Shown in pieces: positions 15,846-24,632 of a DNA stretch of 64,000 bases (positions are counted from its first letter, which is position 1; every line of letters begins with the position of its first letter). This DNA comes from an uncultured Lachnospiraceae bacterium (lineage in GTDB: Bacteria > Bacillota > Clostridia > Lachnospirales > Lachnospiraceae). The position numbers and the translations under genes were made by a program. The stretch spans positions 1 to 64,000 of the forward strand of contig CAJUNR010000020.1 in NCBI GenBank assembly GCA_910587765.1, read 5' to 3'. The notes beneath the pieces were generated by a model that had not been told where the DNA came from, searched no databases, and was given only the letters and a program-made list of their open reading frames with translations.

Positions 15846-16325
15846 ATGACCAACAGAACTTTACAATCTGACATCCTCACATTTATTGCCACCTACGGAG
15901 AATCAGCCCTTCAGGAAGCAATGCAGCAGTACATAGACAATCAGCAGGTATATTTCTTTAGAACTAAATCACTGACAACAAGAATCAAAATCAGTGATAT
16001 TTACTGCCTGCAATGTCAGCAGCACAATATCACCATTCATACATCACTTGGTATCTACAGAAAATATGGGACTCTCAGTCAGGAACTGACTACCCTGTTT
16101 CCCTATGGATTCATCAAATGCAGCCAGAGCTGTATTGTCTCTTTAAGCAAGGTCAGAAGCATTCAAAACAATACTGTCACGCTGATCGACGGCAAGGAAT
16201 TGCATATAAGCAGGGTATACGCCCCAAAGCTCCTTACTGCTTTTAATGGAAGAAATTATTCCTGTAGCATTGTAGATTCCAATATAAGCGAAAAAATAAG
16301 GCATACCAGATATTATGTCAACTGA
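15846..16325 (+). CDS. LytTR-domain DNA-binding regulator
   Basis: A 159-residue protein. The C-terminal about 100 residues show the LytTR pattern: VYFFRTKSLTTRIKISDIYCLQC, then ITIHTSLGIYRKYGTLSQEL, then FIKCSQSCIVSLSKVRSIQN, the last matching the conserved F-x-x-x-x-x-S-x-x-V-x-x-x-x-V region. It lacks a receiver domain, as do many LytTR regulators of Firmicutes elements. The start is the ATG behind AGGAG with a slightly long spacer; the frame upstream has no site. It ends in a hairpin. Confidence 0.82.
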   Translation: MTNRTLQSDILTFIATYGESALQEAMQQYIDNQQVYFFRTKSLTTRIKISDIYCLQCQQHNITIHTSLGIYRKYGTLSQELTTLFPYGFIKCSQSCIVSLSKVRSIQNNTVTLIDGKELHISRVYAPKLLTAFNGRNYSCSIVDSNISEKIRHTRYYVN

Positions 16326-16417
16326 TATGCCTTTAATGGTTTACATTATGGATAAGGGATAGGTTTCCATTCAAAATATATAATCCAATATACAAGAGTA
16401 TACCCATTATAGAAATA
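16298..16417. repeat. Intergenic repeat module, copy 1 (hairpin plus GGGATAGG block)
   Basis: It contains a hairpin with arms AAGGCATA and TATGCCTT (16298-16333), acting as terminator of the LytTR gene, then a block starting GGGATAGGTTTCCATTCAAA and ending GAGTATACCC. Both parts recur in the opposite order at 18701-18804. Confidence 0.6.
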
Positions 16418-16705
16418 TGCTGGTAAATCTTTAACAAATCTCTATTACTCTAAACAAAAATCCATTTGAATAAATCATATAATTTTATATTTAAAGCAAA
16501 TATTACTGCTCGTCTGTAAAATATCCCTGATTGGATAATTCCATCTTTAATCTGCTTAATACTTGCATTGTTGAACCCCTTTCTGTAAATCGGGTTGCAC
16601 TCCAATTGGAGTGTGAGCATTTCTTCTATATAATATAAATAGGCATTAAAAAAGGACTGCCCATAAGACAATCCTTAGTAACATACTAATGAAAATGCAA
16701 ATTTG

Positions 16706-17254
16706 CTACTTTATCTTTTCCCAACCGCTTTCTTCTGAACCATTCATAAGCAAATTATATTCCCAAAACATGTCATATAAATCTATATAATCTACAAGTT
16801 GCTGCGCATACTGCTTTTTTTCTTCATCTGATGTTGCATTATCAGATTTCTTTGTATATTCATCCATCACACTTCGATAACCTGTTGTTTTATCGTCCAG
16901 ATGAACAGTAGCAGTATTATCTTCACCATTTGCTGAAAATTTAACAATGCAACCATTGACTTCGGAATTGTAATAAATACTATCAACATTGATATTATTC
17001 CCAAAATCTTTTTTGATTAAACGAACTGCAATATTTCCAGGATCATTACTGAGCTTAACAAAGAAATTTCCCATTGACAATATCAAAACAAATGCCAAAA
17101 TAACTGTAGAAAATATAATCCTTTTCTTACATTTCTTTTTCTTAGCATTTGACATAACCTGCTTTGTAATATCTAAAGGACAACCACATTTCGGACACGC
17201 TGATGCTTTTTCACTAATATCAGCACCACATTCTGAGCATTTAATAAGTGCCAT
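16706..17254 (-). CDS. Zinc-ribbon membrane protein
   Basis: A 182-residue protein. An N-terminal zinc ribbon with two CxxC-like pairs (IKCSECGADI and CPKCGCPL) is followed by a basic stretch, one membrane helix (about 45-66) and an extracytoplasmic domain with no recognised motif. AAAGGAG precedes the ATG. It is coupled to a gene of the same architecture 14 bases upstream, so the two probably act together at the membrane. Function is unknown. Confidence 0.75.
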   Translation of the reverse strand: MALIKCSECGADISEKASACPKCGCPLDITKQVMSNAKKKKCKKRIIFSTVILAFVLILSMGNFFVKLSNDPGNIAVRLIKKDFGNNINVDSIYYNSEVNGCIVKFSANGEDNTATVHLDDKTTGYRSVMDEYTKKSDNATSDEEKKQYAQQLVDYIDLYDMFWEYNLLMNGSEESGWEKIK

Positions 17255-17268
17255 TTATTGATTCTCCT

Positions 17269-18114
17269 TTATTTATCTTTTAATTTTTCTGGTATCTGAT
17301 TATCCAATTTTTCATATGCCGACATAAAATCAGAAACAGCATCACTTTTCTTTGTACTAAAACCACTATAATTACCCGACGGATTAATTGCTAAGTCGGT
17401 AAGGGTTTTATATGCCTCATATAAATCAGAAACCGTATCATAACATTTATCTAAATCTTCTGGTGGATTTTGTAACTTTTTTATCAATTCTTTTACAGAT
17501 ACCTGGTTACCTTCTATGCCCTCTATATTATCTTTTGTCTCAGAATCCACATATAAATTCACTAGTGCTTCATTAAAATCTTTCACAAAATAGCCATTAG
17601 GTCTTGTATATTTATCTGTTTCATCATCTTTGTCTTCATAAATTGCGTTTCCCCATACTCTCAAAGTCAAATTACACAATGATTCCGCGTCACTACCACC
17701 AGACAACATCAAAATCTTTACTTGTCCTAAATTATCAATATACTCATTATAAGATTCCCTATAGAGTTGTTCTGCTTTGTTATCTGAATAAATTTTGTAT
17801 CCAATTCCACCACCTACGCAAATTATAATAGCAATAATAATACCAATAATAATTTTTTTGGTCTTTGCCGCCATTTTAATACTTGCAACTTCTACTTGTT
17901 GTGGCTTTGTATCTTCTTGTTTTACTATCTTTTCAACTGGACATCCACAATTAGGGCATATTTCATCTGTTTCTGCCAAAACCGCACCACATTCACTACA
18001 TTTGATTTCTTCATTAATTGGCTTTTCTTCAACAAAAACTTTCCCACAATGAATGCACTTTTTTGCCTTGTCTGAAATTTCTTGCCCACATTCAGGACAC
18101 TGTATCATAGCCAT
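17269..18114 (-). CDS. Double-zinc-ribbon membrane protein
   Basis: A 281-residue protein. Two zinc ribbons lie at the N-terminus (IQCPECGQEISDKAKKCIHC and IKCSECGAVLAETDEICPNC), followed by a linker, one membrane helix (about 88-108) and a 170-residue outer domain. Its start follows CGGGAGGA. The pair with the next gene shares the plan of cytosolic ribbon, anchor and outer domain; this is common in Firmicutes but without known function. Confidence 0.75.
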   Translation of the reverse strand: MAMIQCPECGQEISDKAKKCIHCGKVFVEEKPINEEIKCSECGAVLAETDEICPNCGCPVEKIVKQEDTKPQQVEVASIKMAAKTKKIIIGIIIAIIICVGGGIGYKIYSDNKAEQLYRESYNEYIDNLGQVKILMLSGGSDAESLCNLTLRVWGNAIYEDKDDETDKYTRPNGYFVKDFNEALVNLYVDSETKDNIEGIEGNQVSVKELIKKLQNPPEDLDKCYDTVSDLYEAYKTLTDLAINPSGNYSGFSTKKSDAVSDFMSAYEKLDNQIPEKLKDK

Positions 18115-18167
18115 AACGCTAATCCTCCCGTAAGATTTATTCTTCTTTATTATACCTCACAACTGCA

Positions 18168-18329
18168 TCATTTTCCACATTTTTTTACATAAAGTAAAAA
18201 TCTTGTACCATCTGTAAGATAAATACTCATTATATTGCTCTGGTCATCAACCATTATATCCTGTATTGGCAGATTATCCGTATCATTCAGCACATCAAAT
18301 AGCCTGTCTTTAAATTCATTCTCATCCAT
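18168..18329 (-). CDS. Conserved small acidic protein, 53 residues
   Basis: A 53-codon gene starting MDENEFKDRLFDVLNDTDNL, with the pattern of acidic helix then beta-hairpin (IYLTDGTRFLLYV). AAGGAA lies upstream. The pattern resembles small proteins of Lachnospiraceae elements, by recollection. It is divergent from the RHH gene to the right. Confidence 0.55.
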   Translation of the reverse strand: MDENEFKDRLFDVLNDTDNLPIQDIMVDDQSNIMSIYLTDGTRFLLYVKKCGK

Positions 18330-18448
18330 TTTTACTATCTGTTCCTTATTTTTGTCGATTTTACTACTTTTTGATACTTCTTCCTACTTTAATGTATCAC
18401 AAACCGATTTAATATACAATATAAAAGTAAGAAAAAGGAGCAAAAAGT

Positions 18449-18607
18449 ATGAATAAACCATACAAACAAAAAGTGAGCGTATCTCTGGATGAGGATGTAA
18501 TTGCAAAAATCAGGGAATTAGCAGAAAAAGATGATCGGTCATTCAGCCAATATATCAATCTTGTATTAAAGGATCATATCACTAAAATCAAGGGAAATGA
18601 AAAATAG
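18449..18607 (+). CDS. Ribbon-helix-helix protein, 52 residues
   Basis: A 52-codon gene with AAAGGAG before the ATG. The protein KVSVSLDEDVIAKIRELAEK followed by DDRSFSQYINLVLKDHI is a typical CopG/Arc ribbon-helix-helix unit with a beta strand then two helices and the conserved R-S-x-S-x-Y-I turn. It is probably a small repressor or an antitoxin without a neighbouring toxin. It is followed within 100 bases by repeat module copy 2. Confidence 0.8.
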   Translation: MNKPYKQKVSVSLDEDVIAKIRELAEKDDRSFSQYINLVLKDHITKIKGNEK

Positions 18608-18700
18608 TAAAATACCAAAGTATTTTTGAAGGATACTCTGATTTTTGCCGTTATAAGTTTATCTCTCTGAGGGAATTTGACCTCTTTTGGTAGGATAGGG

Positions 18701-18804
18701 GGGTATGTTTCCATCTAAAATATTTAAGTACCTGCAATATAGAGGTATACCCTCTGAAAAATCGTAAAAAATAAGGCATACCAGACTTTCACATCCGATA
18801 TGCC
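18701..18804. repeat. Intergenic repeat module, copy 2
   Basis: A block starting GGGTATGTTTCCATCTAAAA and containing GAGGTATACCCTCT precedes a hairpin with AAGGCATA and TATGCC arms. The two parts are those of 16298-16417, but the block comes first here. Confidence 0.6.
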
Positions 18805-18821
18805 CTGTAACACTCTAAACT

Positions 18822-19793
18822 TTAATCGTCCATCTCAATCTTCCAATTCATCATGGCTTCATATACTTTATCTGGAATCTTACCCTTGTATCTATCAGCC
18901 ATTACAATTATAAGCGCTTCTTTATGCTTCTTATACTCTAAAAATGCTTCTTTTGGAGTATTATAAACACCTAATTTTACATTTTTACCATCAATATTCA
19001 ATGACGCACGATACCTGTTTTTACCTTTATCATAACTTACCCCAAGCGGATATTTGCCCCGTTTTCTTTTACAATTCAACAAAAGGGTATTGATTGTATG
19101 CGGAACAAATACACACGTTTCAGGACTATATACTTTATTGCCTTTGCACAAAATATCTTTATCCAAATCCATCTGTTCATTGCCGATCATATAATAATTC
19201 TCTTCCACCCATTTGTAGAATCGTTCCTTATCCTCTAACCAGTAATCGCAAATAGTACAGCCTATATACTCTGGAAATCTTTTATGTAATTTCTCATTGT
19301 AACAGCGTGAATACATATCATTCCATAACCTTCTTGCTTTCATTCGGTTGCTGTTGAGGAATGGTATATACTTCTGTTCCCTTCCTAAATCTTCTATGCT
19401 AATTTTGCCATTTCGTAAATCGTGAAATTCTTTATCAGATACATAAATAAGATTATTATATTTGCTATTGGAACTATCACCGTCAATATGATATACCTTG
19501 TTTTTACCCTTTACTGGCTCTAAAAATGTCTGTGCTACTAAATTATCTGCATATACATCTCTTTTATATTCCACACCGCTTTCATCTTCATAGAATACCT
19601 TCCAATGCACCCTGTTTGTTGATTTTGCCAATGTTTCATTATGTACATAGAATTTGCCCTTAATATTATTGGCCAACCTTCCCTCGGATGAAATATAATA
19701 ATGCTTTGTTCCTTCTATTAGTATGAATGTTTCAAGTTTATTTAATGGCTTTATGCCTGTACGCTTTAAATCTAATATGTTTATTTCCTGCAT
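18822..19793 (-). CDS. HNH-type endonuclease with AP2 DNA-binding domain
   Basis: A 323-residue protein. The middle part has HNH-like features: VYHIDGDSSNSKYNNLIYVS with the histidine and the Asn-containing loop typical of phage HNH enzymes. The C-terminal region (GVSYDKGKNRYRASL, VKLGVYNTPKEAFLEYKKHKE) is an AP2-type DNA-binding fold. These proteins are homing-type endonucleases in phages and mobile elements. The start has GGAAG upstream at a long distance. It is isolated from other genes, as homing endonucleases usually are. Confidence 0.8.
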   Translation of the reverse strand: MQEINILDLKRTGIKPLNKLETFILIEGTKHYYISSEGRLANNIKGKFYVHNETLAKSTNRVHWKVFYEDESGVEYKRDVYADNLVAQTFLEPVKGKNKVYHIDGDSSNSKYNNLIYVSDKEFHDLRNGKISIEDLGREQKYIPFLNSNRMKARRLWNDMYSRCYNEKLHKRFPEYIGCTICDYWLEDKERFYKWVEENYYMIGNEQMDLDKDILCKGNKVYSPETCVFVPHTINTLLLNCKRKRGKYPLGVSYDKGKNRYRASLNIDGKNVKLGVYNTPKEAFLEYKKHKEALIIVMADRYKGKIPDKVYEAMMNWKIEMDD

Positions 19794-20968
19794 TGCTTAG
19801 TTAGATACTTCCTTTCAATTAGATATATCTTTAGATAGCCAACACAAAATTGTGTTCAGCTAATAATTGAGCATCCGACTGTATGCTCCGAATCCTATTC
19901 ATAATAAAAGAGAGCCTAAAAATAAGACTCCCTGATATAAATATAATCAATATTCAGTTGTAAGTTTTCCCCAAAATTGGGAATATCCAAATTCTGCGAA
20001 ACCGCTATATAGCGGTTCCAAAATAGGAGACGCTGGTTTCTCCAGCCTGTTGGTAAATATAATAATTTCAGATATGCAAAGTATAAGCATCCAAATTAGA
20101 CCATCATGGACTAATTCAAATATTCATATAATTTGCGGTTGTACCACCGTGGGACAACTTTTTATACACTTCAGCGGAAAACTCAACACTTTGCAGGTGC
20201 TGAGTTTAAAACCGATGCTTTCAGTGATGCCCATTTGGGCTTATCGTTGAAAACTCAAACGATACAAGCGTTTTGCTTTATATGAATATCTTTACTTTCC
20301 AAAACAGGTAAGCAAACCTTTTAAAGCGTTTGCTTTGAAACGAATAGAAGTCGTTTTTACTTCACTTCCGTTATTGAAGAGCTATAACGAATCATTACCA
20401 CACCAACATATTCAATCCTACATTATGTCGTATTCAAACTTTCACGATGCAACTTTCAAATCATTCAAAATGGAGGATTTGACAAGCACACACCAGTTAC
20501 CTACGGGGAACCACCATCCCACATAACTACGGTATACGGTGAAATACCGCCCACCAAAATATTTACACCAGCAGCAGGCGTTGTGTCATAATATTACTGC
20601 CATGGCCAATTTTGCATTTTATTGTCCACAGCGGACAACGCTTTCTGTATTTACGGAATCGGTTTGAACCAAAATTGTAAGATGGAATTATCGAATACCC
20701 ATTATGGGAATACGATCAAGAGGTCATTTTGACCTTCTGATTCTTAATTCTTCCAATCGTACTAATTTGGTAAAAATTATTCATTTAAAGGTATGTCGTG
20801 AAATACGATACACCTAAATAATTCAGTACTTAACAATCTGATAATTACTACGAATGTTCAATAGTTGGTCATGACCACTTAATCACATAAGTGTAAAATC
20901 GCACTTATCCTGAATATGGGGTGGCGTTTTGACACCCTATACTGGCTCCGTCAATTCTGTCGAAGCCA
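19794..20968. other. Palindrome-dense non-coding region, possible origin
   Basis: No convincing gene is seen in about 1.2 kb, but many short perfect inverted repeats are: AACCGCTATATAGCGGTT (20000-20017), AAACTCA/TGAGTTT hairpin (20178-20207), GCCCATTTGGGC (20229-20240), AGCAAAC/GTTTGCT (20311-20334), CGTTAT/ATAACG (20369-20389), TTGTCC/GGACAA (20622-20638), AGGTCA/TGACCT (20722-20736), TGGTCATGACCA (20866-20877), ATAAGTG/CACTTAT (20887-20908) and GGGTG/CACCC (20919-20937). It lies directly downstream of the Rep-like gene. An origin or a structured transcript are both possible. Confidence 0.6.
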
Positions 20969-22204
20969 TCAATACAGATCATCTATATCAATGAGTCCTG
21001 AATCATTTCCTGTAACACAAAATAACTCACCAGGGATTTTTCCGCCGTGAGATTCATTTTTGCATAGTTCATTCTGTCCCACGCAATCTGTATTCGTCAG
21101 GTTCATTTGAACCTCACATTCTGTAGGAATATCCAGTATTTCTTCAATGGAAAAATCATGCTCCATGGATACAGGCTCTTCCCAGTTGTCATCAACTGCA
21201 TTCCGCAAGAACTCAAACTGTTCAAAGACACTTTCATCTTTAATTTGGGATTCCAGTTTTTCAACCCATCTCCTATCGCTATCTGTCATATCCTCTTGTG
21301 CGTGTTTAGCATCAATTTCCTCTTGTAAAGTTTTATTCTTATTGACAATATATTTCTGTACTTTTCTAATCGTTTCTTCATCATATGTATCACCATATCC
21401 GTCACGGATACGATTATAAATCTGTGCCAAGCGTCTATTATTATCTGCCTGTTCCTTGTTCTTCTGAGTACGCACTATAATGTGCTGTGCGCCCCTCCAA
21501 TCCTCATAATTTGACGCATATTCCTCACAAACATCTTTATCAGCATACCTACTGTAACAGTTCTTAATCTGCTTCAATTTGTCTCCAACACGCTCTTTAT
21601 CATTACTCTTGTAAACATAAATCATCTTCATTTCAGATAAAATCTCATTATATCTGATACAAGTCCTCTGAGACATCATACCTGCTTGTGTAGCAATGTA
21701 CTCTATTGACATAGTGCTGATTTTACCTTGTAAATTTCTCATGCTTTTACACCAGTTAAAGGTACTGATAAGTGACACAAAATATCTCAGCATTGAAATT
21801 TTCTTTTTCATAATTTCATCACAGTTAAGAATCTTATGTACTTCCTCTGGATAGACAAACATAAAATTCTCCTTTTCTGTGTCCAGACGCATATTTGCCA
21901 TATCAAGAAGATACTCATATGAAGTTTTGGTGCTGAAATCCTGTAATATATCAAGTACATTCGCAAATTTCAATTCATAGATACCTCTTTGTAATGAATC
22001 GAGCAACACTTTCTCATACTTCTCCTGAGAACCTACAAGGGCATATGCCATTCTGTTCAACGACACACAATCTACTGATGAAGTTTTATTGTATAGTGGA
22101 ATGCTTTCATCAACAATTGTCCTCAGTGCCATATAAGCCAATACACCATCTTGTGTCAACGCTATTCCTGTAACCAGTCCTTTGTTTAAAAATAATTTGT
22201 CCAT
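20969..22204 (-). CDS. Replication-initiator-like winged-helix protein
   Basis: A 411-residue protein. Residues about 130-200 include a winged-helix-like stretch (GKISTMSIEYIATQAGMMSQ followed by a recognition helix RTCIRYNEILSEMKMIYVY), found in plasmid and phage replication initiators and related regulators. The C-terminal 150 residues are acidic and probably disordered. AAAGGAG lies before the ATG. An inverted repeat with GACAACAAC/GTTGTTGTC arms lies just upstream, and a palindrome-rich gene-free region lies downstream. That setting supports a replication role, but I cannot name the Rep family. Confidence 0.6.
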   Translation of the reverse strand: MDKLFLNKGLVTGIALTQDGVLAYMALRTIVDESIPLYNKTSSVDCVSLNRMAYALVGSQEKYEKVLLDSLQRGIYELKFANVLDILQDFSTKTSYEYLLDMANMRLDTEKENFMFVYPEEVHKILNCDEIMKKKISMLRYFVSLISTFNWCKSMRNLQGKISTMSIEYIATQAGMMSQRTCIRYNEILSEMKMIYVYKSNDKERVGDKLKQIKNCYSRYADKDVCEEYASNYEDWRGAQHIIVRTQKNKEQADNNRRLAQIYNRIRDGYGDTYDEETIRKVQKYIVNKNKTLQEEIDAKHAQEDMTDSDRRWVEKLESQIKDESVFEQFEFLRNAVDDNWEEPVSMEHDFSIEEILDIPTECEVQMNLTNTDCVGQNELCKNESHGGKIPGELFCVTGNDSGLIDIDDLY

Positions 22205-22250
22205 TTTTTGTACTCCTTTTTGCGTATTTTTTGTTGTTTTTTTCTAGGAT

Positions 22251-22303
22251 GACAACAACCACCGTAAAATGACTGTTGTTGTCCAAAATATAGTGACAAC
22301 AGG
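22251..22303 (-). promoter_or_regulatory. Operator-like inverted repeats before the Rep-like gene
   Basis: GACAACAAC (22251-22259) and GTTGTTGTC (22274-22282) form an inverted repeat, with a further GACAACA copy at 22295. They lie about 45 to 100 bases upstream of the ATG and may be bound by the Rep-like protein itself. Confidence 0.55.
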
Positions 22304-22412
22304 ACAGATAAAATTGCCATTGTTGGCACACTTATAAGTAAGAGATGTTGATAAGTAAGAAAATTAGATATACGGACTCATTTGCAATGAGTTCCCATCT
22401 CTATTTACATAT

Positions 22413-22592
22413 TTACTTCTCTTTATATTCTCTAATTTTTTCCAATAAATTTTTATCATTTCTAAAGATAAATACACTTCTTTTACCATCTGGATCATTC
22501 TTATCTGGTTTAATATCAATCAAAGTAAATCCATCTTTCAACAGTTCCCTTGCTGTTTTAGCTGTAAAAATTGTAATCGCTCTCTTTTCCAT
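22413..22592 (-). CDS. DUF5659-like small protein
   Basis: A 59-codon gene starting MEKRAITIFTAKTARELLKD, with the pattern GFTLIDIKPDKNDPDGKRSVFIF. This corresponds to the DUF5659 group of small element proteins (T-x-x-L-x-x-L-x-x-x-G-F-x-L). An AGGAG site precedes the ATG. A related-looking gene follows upstream at 22726-22926. Function unknown. Confidence 0.6.
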   Translation of the reverse strand: MEKRAITIFTAKTARELLKDGFTLIDIKPDKNDPDGKRSVFIFRNDKNLLEKIREYKEK

Positions 22593-22620
22593 GCTCCATT
22601 TTCTCCTAAAATATATTCAT

Positions 22621-22656
22621 GCTGTTCTACTCCCACTAAAACCGAGTAGAAACAGC
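22621..22656 (-). terminator. Hairpin between two DUF5659-like genes
   Basis: GCTGTTCTACTC and GAGTAGAAACAGC pair with one bulge around an 11-base loop. It lies in the leader of the next gene; it could end the upstream gene or act as an attenuator. No clear T run follows. Confidence 0.5.
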
Positions 22657-22725
22657 TTTAAAATGCTGTAATTGATACCACGGTGAAATTCAATAAATAT
22701 TTCAATGACATTCATCATATATAAT

Positions 22726-22926
22726 TTACTCTTGTATTTGTCCCTTCTGCTTATTTTCCAACGATATCAAATCCAATGTATTGTAATATCCTTTTGTCCC
22801 ATAAAATACTAAGAAGAATCCTCCTGATTTTGGATTGATACCACAACCGATAGGAAACATGCCTTTTTTAATTAACTGATTGCTCTGCTCAATGTTGTAG
22901 TTGTAAATAACTTTTCTCTTATTCAT
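22726..22926 (-). CDS. Small hypothetical protein, DUF5659-like
   Basis: A 66-residue protein with the pattern QSNQLIKKGMFPIGCGINPKS then FFLVFYGTKGY, resembling in outline the gene that follows it (helix, glycine turn, strand). AAAGGAT precedes the ATG. No function assigned. Confidence 0.55.
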   Translation of the reverse strand: MNKRKVIYNYNIEQSNQLIKKGMFPIGCGINPKSGGFFLVFYGTKGYYNTLDLISLENKQKGQIQE

Positions 22927-23409
22927 GAATCAATATCCTTTCTCTAAATAATCATCAAAATATTATTTCTCTTTTCATTTTCTCTTGTTACGAAATATGG
23001 CGTCCCATTTCGGGACACCACATATACACATTTCTCCATCTGGTTCTAAAAACTTAACAAGAATCCCATATTTGTATTTTGTAACTTGTTTAGCCAATAA
23101 ATCAAAATGTTATGTTTCTCACTGTAAACAGGATTAAACATTTCATTCAGTCATTTTATTTACTTTTCTATATTCAGTTTTCATCATCATTTAATGGAAT
23201 TTTTGTGTAGATACGCACAATTAACATTGTTAATAGTTATTAGCATTTCTTGAATTTTGAATTTGCAGGTTATTTTGATTACCCTGTAATGGCATTTTAT
23301 CTATAATCAGCCACGTGAATTTTCCATTTGCTATTTTAACTACCACTAAATGGTTGTCGTTAGATTTCACTCACACCATTTGGCGCTTAGTGCATCTCGT
23401 TACTTTTTT
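22927..23409. other. Gap with short inverted repeats, no gene seen
   Basis: GGCGTCCC / GGGACACC (22998-23019) and ATTAAC / GTTAAT (near 23222) are the clearest. There is no open frame with a Shine-Dalgarno site. Confidence 0.5.
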
Positions 23410-23694
23410 CTAAGTAGCCACCAGATAATCAACCTTTTTCTTTATCCTTGCCATCTCATTATTATAAATCCTGTATGCTGTATTTTTTGCTGTTTCTATG
23501 GAATCATACTTTTCAGGCTGTAATCTCCTGAGACTTCCTTTACCAAAACAATACAGAAGATATTTGTCTTCTTTTGACTCATGGTTAATCTTAAACTCCA
23601 TCTTTATCACGCCACATAAATTAATTTCACAATGGCTGCATACAGTAACTCCGTCTGATATAATATCTTTCCATTCTAATTCTTTGAACTGCAT
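23410..23694 (-). CDS. Small hypothetical protein with a Cys-x-x-Cys pair
   Basis: A 94-residue protein with a VCSHCEINLCG stretch that could bind a metal, a lysine-rich loop, and a C-terminal helix. AAAGGAAA precedes the ATG, and its start overlaps the stop of the next gene upstream. Unknown function. Confidence 0.55.
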   Translation of the reverse strand: MQFKELEWKDIISDGVTVCSHCEINLCGVIKMEFKINHESKEDKYLLYCFGKGSLRRLQPEKYDSIETAKNTAYRIYNNEMARIKKKVDYLVAT

Positions 23695-23885
23695 ATAATG
23701 TTTCCTTTACTAATTTTTCTTAATGGACACCATTCAGGGTTTTTCTTCGGTAACTCATTAATACCCAATTTTCCCATATCATCCCTTCTGTCTTCATGGT
23801 CGCAATAATAAATCCTTTTCCCGTAATCATACATTCTTATGTATTCGCATTGATCGCAGTTATATACTCCCGATTCTCTGTCCAT
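23676..23885 (-). CDS. Small cysteine-rich protein
   Basis: A 69-residue protein with cysteine/histidine spacing YNCDQCEYIRMY, then YYCDHEDRRDD, then WCPLR, suggesting a zinc-binding fold. GGAGAATG precedes the ATG. Its end overlaps the next gene's start by 19 bases, so both are translated together. No family is recognised. Confidence 0.6.
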   Translation of the reverse strand: MDRESGVYNCDQCEYIRMYDYGKRIYYCDHEDRRDDMGKLGINELPKKNPEWCPLRKISKGNIICSSKN

Positions 23886-23891
23886 ATTTTA

Positions 23892-24173
23892 TCATTCTCC
23901 ATTTTCAATCCTGTTCATTAAAGCGTTACTGGCAGTGAATTTCACCTTCCTGAATGATGGAATCATGTATTCTTTCCCATTCTTCGGATTTCTGCCGATT
24001 CTTTCTTTTGTCGTCTTTATTTCAAATTTACATAAGCCGTATAATCTCACAGTTTCATCCTCTTTTAAACATTCCGCGAGAAGATCAAAGAACGCATCTA
24101 TTCCTCTTTCTGCTTCTGTCAGTGTAATTTTTTGTTTCTTTGCCAGTCTTTTTATAAATTCTGTTTTTGTCAT
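23892..24173 (-). CDS. HU-family DNA-binding protein
   Basis: A 93-residue protein with the HU fold: N-terminal helical dimer part (TKTEFIKRLAKKQKITLTEA), the strand VRLYGLCKFEI, the DNA-arm region RIGRNPKNGKEY with the conserved R-x-x-R-N-P motif, and the C-terminal helix. HU bends DNA without strict sequence need and is often carried by elements to help recombination or replication. A strong site (GGAGAAAC) precedes the ATG. Some residues differ from housekeeping HU, as expected for an element copy. Confidence 0.9.
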   Translation of the reverse strand: MTKTEFIKRLAKKQKITLTEAERGIDAFFDLLAECLKEDETVRLYGLCKFEIKTTKERIGRNPKNGKEYMIPSFRKVKFTASNALMNRIENGE

Positions 24174-24192
24174 GGTAACAGTTTCTCCTTTC

Positions 24193-24630
24193 CTATGCCC
24201 TGACTGATAATCCCTGGCTCCTTAAATACTGAATTGCCAGTTGCAGCAGGCTTCCATTATCAATTGTGTTCTCTAACGTATCCTCCCACACATGGGGTTT
24301 ATGGTTTACTGACAATCCGCCATGTAAACCTGTATTCGCCCATGTTGCAACCTGAAAACCTGTAGCGTTTTCATAATGATTCATGCTCTCATAGTCAATG
24401 TAAACGCTTGCTTTTGCTCCGCCCTTACACGGTTTTGCATCTACTTTTACAGCAGAATAGAGAAAATCTCTGGTTCTCTGGTAGCTCTCCGGAGTCCATC
24501 CGGTATAATAGTCATTCAGGAAATAGTTCAGAGTCTCATATACCCGCTCTGCCAGTTGGTCGACCATTTTTACCAGTACAGGCTGTAATGCCTTCTCCAG
24601 TTGGCTCATGTTATTTATGTAAACCGCCAT
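24193..24630 (-). CDS. Phage-like virion-assembly-type protein (HK97 gp10-like, tentative)
   Basis: A 145-residue protein with a helical N-terminus (QLEKALQPVLVKMVDQLAERVYETL) and a C-terminal part with YENATGFQVATWANTGLHGG and KPHVWEDTL. The layout resembles small tail-completion proteins of phages. If so the island contains phage-derived genes here; the match is by eye. Start by ATG after GAGGATGAG. The upstream gene ends three bases before it. Confidence 0.4.
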   Translation of the reverse strand: MAVYINNMSQLEKALQPVLVKMVDQLAERVYETLNYFLNDYYTGWTPESYQRTRDFLYSAVKVDAKPCKGGAKASVYIDYESMNHYENATGFQVATWANTGLHGGLSVNHKPHVWEDTLENTIDNGSLLQLAIQYLRSQGLSVRA

Positions 24631-24632
24631 AA

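Noticed and set aside
16450..16671. A 73-codon frame on the minus strand.
   Set aside because: It starts at a TTG right next to its would-be binding site and spans a hairpin with AAGGA/TCCTT arms; no family recognised.
20050..20526. Two short plus-strand frames in the palindrome-rich region.
   Set aside because: They cover the inverted repeats, have no binding sites and no family pattern.
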